A DNA stretch of 64,000 bases, taken from positions 3,639,501 to 3,703,500 of the forward strand of contig NZ_CP108581.1 in assembly GCF_036010665.1 (NCBI RefSeq), given 5' to 3'. Shown here piece by piece: positions 33,120-40,196 of this stretch. Made by a program: the position numbers and the translations under genes. Every line of letters begins with the position of its first letter. The first letter of the stretch is position 1. The DNA comes from Microbispora sp. NBC_01189 (GTDB lineage Bacteria; Actinomycetota; Actinomycetes; Streptosporangiales; Streptosporangiaceae). The notes beneath the pieces are model-generated. The model had not been told where the DNA came from. It ran no database searches and was given only the letters and a program-made list of their open reading frames with translations.

Positions 33120-34133
33120 GTGACCTACAAGGCCGAGTACATCTGGATCGACGGCACGGAGCCGACCGCGAAGCTCCGTTCCAAGACGAAGGTCCTCGCC
33201 GACGGCGCCGAGCCGGGGCTGTGGGGCTTCGACGGGTCCAGCACCAACCAGGCCACCGGTCACGCCTCCGACCTGGTGCTCAAGCCCGTCTTCACCTGTC
33301 CGGACCCGATCCGCGGCGGCGACCACGTGCTGGTCATGTGCGAGGTCCTGCACACTGACATGACTCCGCACGCCACCAACACCCGCGCCGCGCTCGCCGA
33401 GGTGGACGAGCGGTTCGCCGAGCAGGAGCCGTGGTTCGGCATCGAGCAGGAGTACACCTTCTTCAAGGAGGGCCGCCCGCTCGGCTTCCCGCTGGGCGGC
33501 TTCCCGGCCCCGCAGGGCGGCTACTACTGCGGCGTCGGCGCCGACGAGGTCTTCGGCCGCGACATCGTCGAGCTGCACCTCGACCGCTGCCTCGCCGCCG
33601 GCCTGAAGATCTCCGGCATCAACGCCGAGGTCATGCCCGGCCAGTGGGAGTTCCAGGTGGGCCCGGGGGGTCCGCTGGAGGTCGGCGACCACATGTGGGT
33701 CGCCCGCTGGCTGCTCTACCGCACCGCCGAGGAGTTCGACGTCGCCGCCACGCTCGACCCCAAGCCGGTCAAGGGCGACTGGAACGGCGCCGGCGCGCAC
33801 ACCAACTTCTCCACCAAGGCCATGCGTGAGGGCTACGAGCCGATCATCACCGCCTGCGAGGCCCTGGCCGACCACGCGGTGGAGCACGTCAAGTACTACG
33901 GCCACGGCATCGAGGACCGGCTGACCGGCCACCACGAGACCGCTCCGTGGGACAAGTTCAGCTACGGCGTCTCCGACCGCGGCGCCTCGGTCCGCATCCC
34001 GTGGCAGGTCGAGGTGGACAAGAAGGGCTACATCGAGGACCGGCGTCCCAACGCCAACGTCGACCCCTACCTGGTCACCCGCCTGATGACCGACGCCTGC
34101 TGCTCCGCCCTGGAGAAGGCCGGCCAGGTCTGA
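33120..34133 (+). CDS. glnII: Glutamine synthetase type II (eukaryotic-like)
   Basis: A 337-residue GSII that makes glutamine from glutamate, ammonia and ATP. Motifs: LWGFDGSSTNQATG, WFGIEQEYTF (metal-binding Glu), PAPQGGYYCGVG, GINAEVMPGQWEFQVGP, GDWNGAGAHTNFSTKAMR and DRGASVRIPWQVE. It is much shorter than GSI and has no adenylylation Tyr loop, so it is not controlled by GlnE; actinomycete glnII is usually under nitrogen control at transcription. GTG 33120 follows GAAAGGGA. A strong terminator lies 26 bases after the stop. Confidence 0.96.
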   Translation: MTYKAEYIWIDGTEPTAKLRSKTKVLADGAEPGLWGFDGSSTNQATGHASDLVLKPVFTCPDPIRGGDHVLVMCEVLHTDMTPHATNTRAALAEVDERFAEQEPWFGIEQEYTFFKEGRPLGFPLGGFPAPQGGYYCGVGADEVFGRDIVELHLDRCLAAGLKISGINAEVMPGQWEFQVGPGGPLEVGDHMWVARWLLYRTAEEFDVAATLDPKPVKGDWNGAGAHTNFSTKAMREGYEPIITACEALADHAVEHVKYYGHGIEDRLTGHHETAPWDKFSYGVSDRGASVRIPWQVEVDKKGYIEDRRPNANVDPYLVTRLMTDACCSALEKAGQV

Positions 34134-34158
34134 GCCCGCGCCTCAGCACGTCTTTCCG

Positions 34159-34195
34159 TACGGCTCCCGGGTCACCCGGGGGCCGTAGGTGTTTT
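34159..34195 (+). terminator. Rho-independent terminator after glnII
   Basis: A 13-bp stem, TACGGCTCCCGGG with CCCGGGGGCCGTA (one G-T pair), around the loop TCA, followed by GGTGTTTT. It insulates the zinc operon from glnII. Confidence 0.85.
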
Positions 34196-34232
34196 CCGGG
34201 CGGGGCGTCACTGGGCGCCGAGTTGTACCAAG

Positions 34233-34249
34233 TTGACAATGATTTTCAT
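34233..34249 (+). promoter_or_regulatory. Zur box overlapping a -35 element
   Basis: TGACAATGATTTTCA (34234-34248) differs at one position from the Zur palindrome TGAAAATGATTTTCA. TTGACA (34233-34238), a perfect -35 hexamer, overlaps it, so zinc-bound Zur would block the promoter of the transporter operon 56 bases downstream. Confidence 0.85.
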
Positions 34250-34304
34250 TTGCGGGACAGTTGAGTGGGATGTCTCCCCTGATACGCCGACTTGAGGATC
34301 TGTC

Positions 34305-35252
34305 GTGCTCTCGCCGATTGCCCGAACCCTGTCGTCCGCCGCGCTGCTCGTCCTGTTCACCGCGGGGTGCGGCGGTGCGGAGCCCGCGACCTCCGATGAT
34401 CCGTCGCTGCCGCTGAAGGTGGTCGCGACCACCACCCAGGTCGCCGACTTCGCCCGCAACCTCGGCGGTGACCGGGTCGCCGTCCACCAGTTGCTCCGGC
34501 CGAACGTCGATCCGCACGACTACGAGCCGTCGCCCGCCGACATGCGGGCCATCGCGGAGGCCGACGTGCTCGTGAAGAACGGCGTCGGCCTGGAGAAGTG
34601 GCTCGACGACACGATCCGGGCGGCCGGCTTCGACAGCCCGGTGGTCGACGCCTCGCGGGGCGTGCCCGTCCGCGGGGGCGACGGCTCGGCGGAGGAGGGC
34701 TCGGGCGATCCACATATCTGGCACAACCCGCTGAACGTCAAGACGATGGCCGCCACGATCGGGAGGGCCTTCGCCGCCGCCGATCCGGGCGACGCCGCCG
34801 CCTACCAGGCCAACCTGGCGGCGTACGACGCGAAGCTGGACGCGCTCGACGCCGACATCGCCCGGAAGATCGGCTCGATCCCGGCCGACCGGCGCAAGCT
34901 GGTGACGAACCACGACGCCTTCGGCTACTACCTCGACCGCTACAAGCTGACCTTCGTCGGGTCGATCATCCCGAGCTTCGACACCTCCGCCGAGCTGTCG
35001 GCCAAGCAGGTCGCCGATCTCGTCGCCGAGATCAGGGCGACCGGGACGGCGGCGATCTTCTCGGAGGCGTCGCTGCCGCCCAAGACCGCCGAGGCGATCG
35101 GCCGTGAGGCCGGGGTGACGGTCGTGGCCGGCGAGGACGCGTTGTACGGCGACTCGCTTGGCCCCGAGGGGTCGGCCGGTGCGACCTATCTCCAGATGGA
35201 GGAGCACAATACCGACACCATCGTCAACGCGTTGAGGGGGACGTCCACATGA
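34305..35252 (+). CDS. znuA: Zinc ABC transporter substrate-binding lipoprotein
   Basis: A 315-residue cluster A-I (ZnuA/TroA) binding protein. The lipobox FTAGC at about residues 18-22 anchors it outside the membrane. Metal ligands are visible as His in VDPHDYEPSPAD, His in DPHIWHNPLN, His in VTNHDAFGYY and an acidic ligand near the C terminus (GEDALYGDSLG). It has only a short acidic loop (GDGSAEEGSGDP), not the His-rich loop of many ZnuA proteins. GTG 34305 follows GAGGA. Zinc rather than manganese is supported by the Zur box. Confidence 0.93.
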   Translation: MLSPIARTLSSAALLVLFTAGCGGAEPATSDDPSLPLKVVATTTQVADFARNLGGDRVAVHQLLRPNVDPHDYEPSPADMRAIAEADVLVKNGVGLEKWLDDTIRAAGFDSPVVDASRGVPVRGGDGSAEEGSGDPHIWHNPLNVKTMAATIGRAFAAADPGDAAAYQANLAAYDAKLDALDADIARKIGSIPADRRKLVTNHDAFGYYLDRYKLTFVGSIIPSFDTSAELSAKQVADLVAEIRATGTAAIFSEASLPPKTAEAIGREAGVTVVAGEDALYGDSLGPEGSAGATYLQMEEHNTDTIVNALRGTST

Positions 35253-36010
35253 GTGAGCGCGCGCCGACCCTGGTGATCGACCGGGCGAGCGTGGCCTACG
35301 GCGACGTCCCCGTCCTGGAGGAACTGGACGGCGTCGTCCACGAGGGCGAGGCTGTGGCGCTGATCGGCCCGAACGGCGCGGGCAAGTCGACGCTGATCAA
35401 GGCGCTGCTCGGGCTGGTCCCGGTCGTCCGCGGCCGGATCGAGGTGCTGGGCACGACCCCGGCGCAGGCCCGCCGCGACGTCGCGTACGTGCCGCAGGCC
35501 GACACGCTCGACCCCGACTTCCCGGTCTCGGTCGAGCAGGTGGTGATGATGGGCCGCTACCGCCGGATCGGCTGGCTGCGCCGTCCCTCCGCCGCCGACC
35601 GGGCCGAGGTCGCCGGGGCCCTGGAGCGGGTCGGGCTGGCCGCGCGGGCCCGCGACCGGTTCGGCACGCTGTCGGGCGGGCAGCGCCAGCGGGTGCTGCT
35701 GGCCCGGGCCATCGCCGCCGGGCCCCGGATGCTGCTGCTCGACGAGCCGTTCAACGGCGTCGACGCGGTCAGCCAGCACGCGCTGCTGGAGGCGATCGGC
35801 TCGCTGAAGGAGCAGGGCGCCTCGGTCGTCGTCAGCACCCACGACCTCGCCATCGCGCACCTCGCCTGCGACGAGGTGTGCCTGCTCAACCGGCACCAGT
35901 TCGGCTTCGGCCCGACCGGTGACGTGCTGACGCCCGAGCGGCTGCGCGCGACGTACGGCGGGCACGCGCTCGAACTGCGCGGCGACCGCGTGATCGTCAC
36001 CCAGACGTGA
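35249..36010 (+). CDS. znuC: Zinc ABC transporter ATPase
   Basis: A 253-residue ABC ATPase: Walker A GPNGAGKST, Q-loop YVPQAD, signature LSGGQRQRV, Walker B MLLLDEPF and H-loop STHD. The ATG overlaps the znuA stop as ATGA, so translation is coupled. It should energise the two permeases encoded next. Confidence 0.95.
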   Translation: MSERAPTLVIDRASVAYGDVPVLEELDGVVHEGEAVALIGPNGAGKSTLIKALLGLVPVVRGRIEVLGTTPAQARRDVAYVPQADTLDPDFPVSVEQVVMMGRYRRIGWLRRPSAADRAEVAGALERVGLAARARDRFGTLSGGQRQRVLLARAIAAGPRMLLLDEPFNGVDAVSQHALLEAIGSLKEQGASVVVSTHDLAIAHLACDEVCLLNRHQFGFGPTGDVLTPERLRATYGGHALELRGDRVIVTQT

Positions 36011-36023
36011 GGGCGGCGCGGTC

Positions 36024-36923
36024 ATGATCTTCTTCGAGCCGTTCCAGCTTCCGTTCATGGCGCGGGCGCTGGCCGAGCTGGTCGTCCTCGGCGCGCTCGC
36101 GGGCACCGTCGGCGTGCTGGTGCTGCTGCGCCGCCTGGCCTTCGTCAGCGACACCCTGACGCACACCGTCTTCCCCGGGGTGGTCATCGGCCACATCATG
36201 GCGGGGGACGGCGGCGTCTTCTGGGGCGCGCTCGCCGCCGGGGTGGTCACGGCGGTCCTGCTCACGCTGCTCACCGCCCGCCGCAGGGTGAGCGAGGACG
36301 CCGCGCTCGCCGTGCTGCTGACCACGCTGTTCGCGGTCGGCGTCGTGCTGGTGTCGCGGCAGACGGGGTTCACCTCCGACCTCACCGCGTTCCTGTTCGG
36401 CCGGGTGCTCACCGTCACCGAGGAGCAGCTCGTGCAGACCGCCGTCGTGACGGTGCTGGTCGTGGCGCTGCTGGCGGCGCTGCGGCGGCCGCTGCTGCTG
36501 CGGGCCTTCGACCCCGTTGGCGCCCGCGCGGCGGGAGTCCGCGTCGGCCTGCTCGACCTCGTGGTCAACGTCGCGGTCGCCCTGGTCGTCGTGGCCGCCG
36601 TCAAGGCGGTCGGCACGATCCTCGTGATCGCGCTGCTGGTCGTGCCGGCCGCGACGGCCCGCGCCCTGTCGGACCGGCTCGTGGTCATCGTGCCGCTCGC
36701 CGCGCTCCTCGGCGCCGCCGCCGGATGGCTCGGGCTGGTCGCGAGCTACGAGGCGTCGATCGGGTACGGCCTCCGGCTCGCCTCCGGGGCGACCGTGGTG
36801 CTCGTCCTGGTCGGGTTGTACGGCCTGGCCCACGCCGCCGCGTTCGCCCGCCGGCGTGCGAAGCTCGGTCAGGCCGCCCGCCGCACCGCGTCCGAGGATC
36901 TCGACGTCCTGGAGGCGGCATGA
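36024..36923 (+). CDS. znuB: Zinc ABC transporter permease, first copy
   Basis: A 299-residue permease of the ZnuB/TroC family with 8-9 hydrophobic segments; AGTVGVLVLLRRLAFVSDTLTHTVFPGVV is the conserved N-terminal region and AVGTILVIALLVVPAATARAL the family core. It ends in a charged cytoplasmic tail (ARRRAKLGQAARR). The stop overlaps the ATG of a second, related permease, so the two probably form a heterodimeric channel. Confidence 0.93.
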   Translation: MIFFEPFQLPFMARALAELVVLGALAGTVGVLVLLRRLAFVSDTLTHTVFPGVVIGHIMAGDGGVFWGALAAGVVTAVLLTLLTARRRVSEDAALAVLLTTLFAVGVVLVSRQTGFTSDLTAFLFGRVLTVTEEQLVQTAVVTVLVVALLAALRRPLLLRAFDPVGARAAGVRVGLLDLVVNVAVALVVVAAVKAVGTILVIALLVVPAATARALSDRLVVIVPLAALLGAAAGWLGLVASYEASIGYGLRLASGATVVLVLVGLYGLAHAAAFARRRAKLGQAARRTASEDLDVLEAA

Positions 36924-37747
36924 ACTGGTTGGACTCCACCGTCCACCGGGCCCTCGTCGAGGCGGTCCTGGTCGGTGTGCTCGGCGGGGTGACCGGCGTC
37001 TTCGTCGTCGCCCGGCGGCTGCCGTTCTTCACGATGGCGCTCACCCACGCGACGTTCCCTGGCATCGTGGTCGCCGCCATGCTCGGGGTGAACCTCTATC
37101 TCGGCGGGGGGCTGTTCGGGCTGCTGGTCGTCGCCGCCGTCCTGGTCTTCAGCCGGGGCCGCGGGCAGGACTTCACCACGGCGACCGGCATCGCCCTGTC
37201 GGGCGGCTTCGGCCTGGGGGTCGTGCTGGTGTCGTCGCAGGACGGGTTCACCCGCGACCTCGCGGCCTACACCGTGGGCGACGTCCTCGCGGTGAGCACG
37301 GGCGACCTCGCGGCGACCGTCGCCGTCGCCGTGGGCGTGCTGGTCCTGCTGGCCCTGGTGGGCAAGGAACTGCTGCTCGCGGCCTTCGACCCGGTGGGCG
37401 CCGCGGCGCTCGGGCTGCCGACCGTGCTGCTCGACTTCGCCCTGCTGGCGGTCGTCGAGGTGACCGTCGTCGCCACCGTGCCCGCCCTCGGGACGATCCT
37501 CGCCGTCGCGCTGATCGTCGGCCCGGCCGCGACCGCACGCCTGCTCAGCGACAGGATCGCGCTGCTGTTCCCGATCGCCGCGGCGATCGGGGTCGCCTGC
37601 GCGCTGGCGGGCGTGTGGGTCTCCACAGTGTGGAACGTCGCGACCGGGGCGTCGATCGCCCTGCTCGTCGGCCTGGTGTTCGGCGCGGTCTTCCTCACGA
37701 CCGCCGTACGCGGACGGGCGAGACGGGCCGTGCCGGTCAGGGCGTGA
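36920..37747 (+). CDS. Zinc ABC transporter permease, second copy
   Basis: A 275-residue ZnuB-type permease related to the preceding one (ARRLPFFTMALTHATFPGIV, PALGTILAVALIVGPAATARLLSDRI). ATG 36920 overlaps the upstream TGA. Operons with one binding protein, one ATPase and two permeases are typical of SitABCD-like systems; ZnuABC systems usually have a single permease that dimerises. The operon ends here. Confidence 0.9.
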   Translation: MNWLDSTVHRALVEAVLVGVLGGVTGVFVVARRLPFFTMALTHATFPGIVVAAMLGVNLYLGGGLFGLLVVAAVLVFSRGRGQDFTTATGIALSGGFGLGVVLVSSQDGFTRDLAAYTVGDVLAVSTGDLAATVAVAVGVLVLLALVGKELLLAAFDPVGAAALGLPTVLLDFALLAVVEVTVVATVPALGTILAVALIVGPAATARLLSDRIALLFPIAAAIGVACALAGVWVSTVWNVATGASIALLVGLVFGAVFLTTAVRGRARRAVPVRA

Positions 37748-37802
37748 GCAGGACCATGATCGTTTACGCATGCCCGAGTTATGGAAGAGGAAACAGGCCT
37801 TG

Positions 37803-38078
37803 TCAGAGGCGGAGCACGCTGCCCCGCTCGTCCACGTGGTCGGCGCTCTCGTCGTCGAACCACACGCCGCCCGTCGCGAGGTAGCGGAACCGGTGCGCGC
37901 CGGGCGGGAGGATCACCGACACGGTACGGATGCCGTTCCTGCGCCGCAGCAGTTCGTGGCGGCCGGGCAGCCAGTCGTTGAAGTCGCCGACCACGCTGAC
38001 CGTCCCCAGGGGCTGGTCGACGGGCAGTGCGAAGGTCACGCGGGTCTTCGGGCCGAACAGCCTGTTGCGCTTCAGCAT
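37803..38078 (-). CDS. CBM48/isoamylase-N early-set domain protein
   Basis: A 91-residue single domain of the glycogen-binding E-set type: TRVTFALPVDQPLGTVSVVGDFNDW, then RRRNGIRTVSVILPPGAHRFRYLATGGVWFDDESAD. It resembles AMPK-beta glycogen-binding domains, with the aromatic residues that stack on glucan. Stand-alone copies may bind glycogen or regulate a partner; function unproven. GGAGGAG stands 5 bases before ATG 38078. The AT-richer stretch at 38095-38175 upstream is its likely promoter region. Confidence 0.85.
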   Translation of the reverse strand: MLKRNRLFGPKTRVTFALPVDQPLGTVSVVGDFNDWLPGRHELLRRRNGIRTVSVILPPGAHRFRYLATGGVWFDDESADHVDERGSVLRL

Positions 38079-38178
38079 GCGTCTCCTCCCATCCAATGCG
38101 ATGACGCATATTGTCGCGTATCGCACCTAAAGGAAGAAACCAGTAAAGGAGGGACGTAACACAATATTCACGGCTTTT

Positions 38179-38994
38179 TCAGGGTATTCGGCCGACTCCG
38201 CAGAGGAACCAGGTGGGCAGGTTGCGCCGAGCCTGCCGCACGAGCGGATTCTCGTCGCCGGGCCGCCAGTCGTCCAGCGGGACGAGGCCGGGATCGAGGA
38301 GGTCGAAACCGTCGAACAGGCCGTGGATCTCCTCGCGGTTCCGCAGGGTGACGCCCGCGTCGGAACCCCGGTAGACGGCCGCCCCCTCCCGCGCCGCGCC
38401 GCCCCGCTCCTCGTCCGTGACGTGGGACAGCACGAGGTGGCTCCCGGGGACGACGGCGTCCCGCAGCCGGGCCACGAGCCCGGCCGGCTTGTCGTCCTCG
38501 GACAGGAAGTGCACCACTGCCACGAGCAGGATCGCGACCGGCTGCGACAGGTCGATCAGCGACCGCAGCTCGGGATCCGCGAGGATCTCCTCGGGCCGCC
38601 GCAGATCGCCCCGCACGGTGACGGTGGAGCCGGCGCCGGACAGCAGGGCCCTGGCGTGCGCGAGCACGACCGGGTCGTGGTCCACATACGCCACCCGCAC
38701 GGTGGGATCCAGTTCGTGGGCCACCTCGTGGACTCCGCCCTGGGCGGGCAGCCCGGTGCCGATGTCCACGAACTGCCGGATGCCGGCCTCGGCCACCAGG
38801 TGGCGTACGGCGCGGCGCAGGAAGGCGCGGTTGCGGCGGGCCAGCACGCGTGCCTCGGGCGCGACCCGCAGGACCCGCTCCGCCGCAGCCCGGTCGGCCG
38901 CGTAGTTGTTCTTCCCGCCGAGGAAGTAGTCGTACATGCGGGCGGGGTTGGGGACACTCGCGTCGATGCCCGGCGGCGGCGCGTCATCGCCCAC
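38179..38994 (-). CDS. SAM-dependent methyltransferase, PF04672 (DUF574) type, second copy
   Basis: A 271-residue paralogue of the gene at 29068: DASVPNPARMYDYFLGGKNN, FVDIGTGLPAQGGVHEVA, VAYVDHDPVVLAHARALL and LLVAVVHFLSEDDKP. GTG 38994 follows GGGAGA and gives the standard family start; an in-frame ATG at 39081 adds an atypical Cys/Arg-rich extension. It ends in WFLCGVGRIP, as is common for the family. Substrate unknown. Confidence 0.88.
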   Translation of the reverse strand: MGDDAPPPGIDASVPNPARMYDYFLGGKNNYAADRAAAERVLRVAPEARVLARRNRAFLRRAVRHLVAEAGIRQFVDIGTGLPAQGGVHEVAHELDPTVRVAYVDHDPVVLAHARALLSGAGSTVTVRGDLRRPEEILADPELRSLIDLSQPVAILLVAVVHFLSEDDKPAGLVARLRDAVVPGSHLVLSHVTDEERGGAAREGAAVYRGSDAGVTLRNREEIHGLFDGFDLLDPGLVPLDDWRPGDENPLVRQARRNLPTWFLCGVGRIP

Positions 38995-39155
38995 GTGTCG
39001 TCTCCCAGACCGGCGGCAGCAGAGGTGACTCGCAGCGATCATAAATGCCGCCCAGGGAAAACCCCAACGGCCTAGGACCATCGTCCGATGTCGCCGGAGG
39101 CCGAAAGCGATCTATAACGGACCTGCTCAGATGCCCGCGGAGGGGAGACAACCGC

Positions 39156-40145
39156 ATGTACACGGTCCGACTGCACGCCTTCGGCCCGGCCGGCAACCTC
39201 GTCCACGAGGAGGTCGCCGATCCCGAGCCCGGTCCCGGCCAGGTCCGCGTCGCCGTACGGGCGGCCGGGGTCCACCTGGTCGACACCGTCCTGCGGGCCG
39301 GGAAGTACGGCGGGGGCCCGATCCCGGTGCCCGACCTGCCGACGATCCCGGGCCGCGAGGTCGCCGGGATCGTCGACGCGGCCGGGCCGGAGACCGACCC
39401 CGCCCTGGTCGGCAGGCGGGTGGTCGCCCACCTCGGCATGGCCCCCGGCGGCTACGCCGAGCTGGCCGTACGGGACGCGGCCGCGATCCACGAGATCCCG
39501 GACGGCCTGGACTTCGGCGAGGCGGTGGCGATGATCGGCACCGGCCGGACCACCATGGGGATCCTCGACGTGGCGGACATCCGGGCGGACGACGTCGTCC
39601 TGGTGACGGCGGCGGCGGGAGGCATCGGCAGCCTGCTCGTCCAGGCGGCGCTGCGGGCCGGGGCCGTCGTCGTCGGGCTGGCCGGCGGCGCGGCGAAGAC
39701 GCACCGGGTGCTCGGCCTGGGCGCCGCCCACGCCGTGGACTACACCGCTCCCGGCTGGCCGGAGGCGGTCCGGGCCGCCCTCGGCGAGCGGGAGGTCACG
39801 CTGGCGCTGGACGGTGTCGGCGGGGGTCTCGGCCGGCAGGCTCTGGAACTGCTCGGCGTCGGCGGCAGGCTCGTGCTGTTCGGCTGGGCCGACGCGGCGG
39901 GCGGGCCGACCAGGCTGACCACCGAGGACCTGTACGCGCGGGGCATCACCGCGTCCGCGGGCATCGGCCCGCGGGTGCTGCGGCGGCCGGGCGGTCTGCG
40001 GGGCCTGGAGGAGCGGGCGCTCGCCGCCGCCGCGTCGGGCGCGCTGACGCCGCTCGTGCAGAGCTTCCCGCTCAGGGACGCCGCCGCCGCGCACACGGCG
40101 CTGGAGACCCGCGCCACCATCGGCAAGGTGGTCCTGATCCCCTGA
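39156..40145 (+). CDS. NADPH:quinone oxidoreductase (zeta-crystallin-like MDR)
   Basis: A 329-residue medium-chain reductase without zinc ligands. The GroES-like half starts MYTVRLHAFGPAGNLVHEE and contains AGVHLVDTVLRAGKY; the Rossmann half has VTAAAGGIGSLLVQAA (AAGGVG-type NADPH motif). It should reduce quinones or enones with NADPH. GGAGGGGA lies 10 bases before ATG 39156. It is convergent with the large gene at 40197, 51 bases apart. Confidence 0.9.
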   Translation: MYTVRLHAFGPAGNLVHEEVADPEPGPGQVRVAVRAAGVHLVDTVLRAGKYGGGPIPVPDLPTIPGREVAGIVDAAGPETDPALVGRRVVAHLGMAPGGYAELAVRDAAAIHEIPDGLDFGEAVAMIGTGRTTMGILDVADIRADDVVLVTAAAGGIGSLLVQAALRAGAVVVGLAGGAAKTHRVLGLGAAHAVDYTAPGWPEAVRAALGEREVTLALDGVGGGLGRQALELLGVGGRLVLFGWADAAGGPTRLTTEDLYARGITASAGIGPRVLRRPGGLRGLEERALAAAASGALTPLVQSFPLRDAAAAHTALETRATIGKVVLIP

Positions 40146-40196
40146 AGGCGCCGTGCGCGCACGCGGGTGACGATCAGACGGGGGCCTTCGCCTCCG

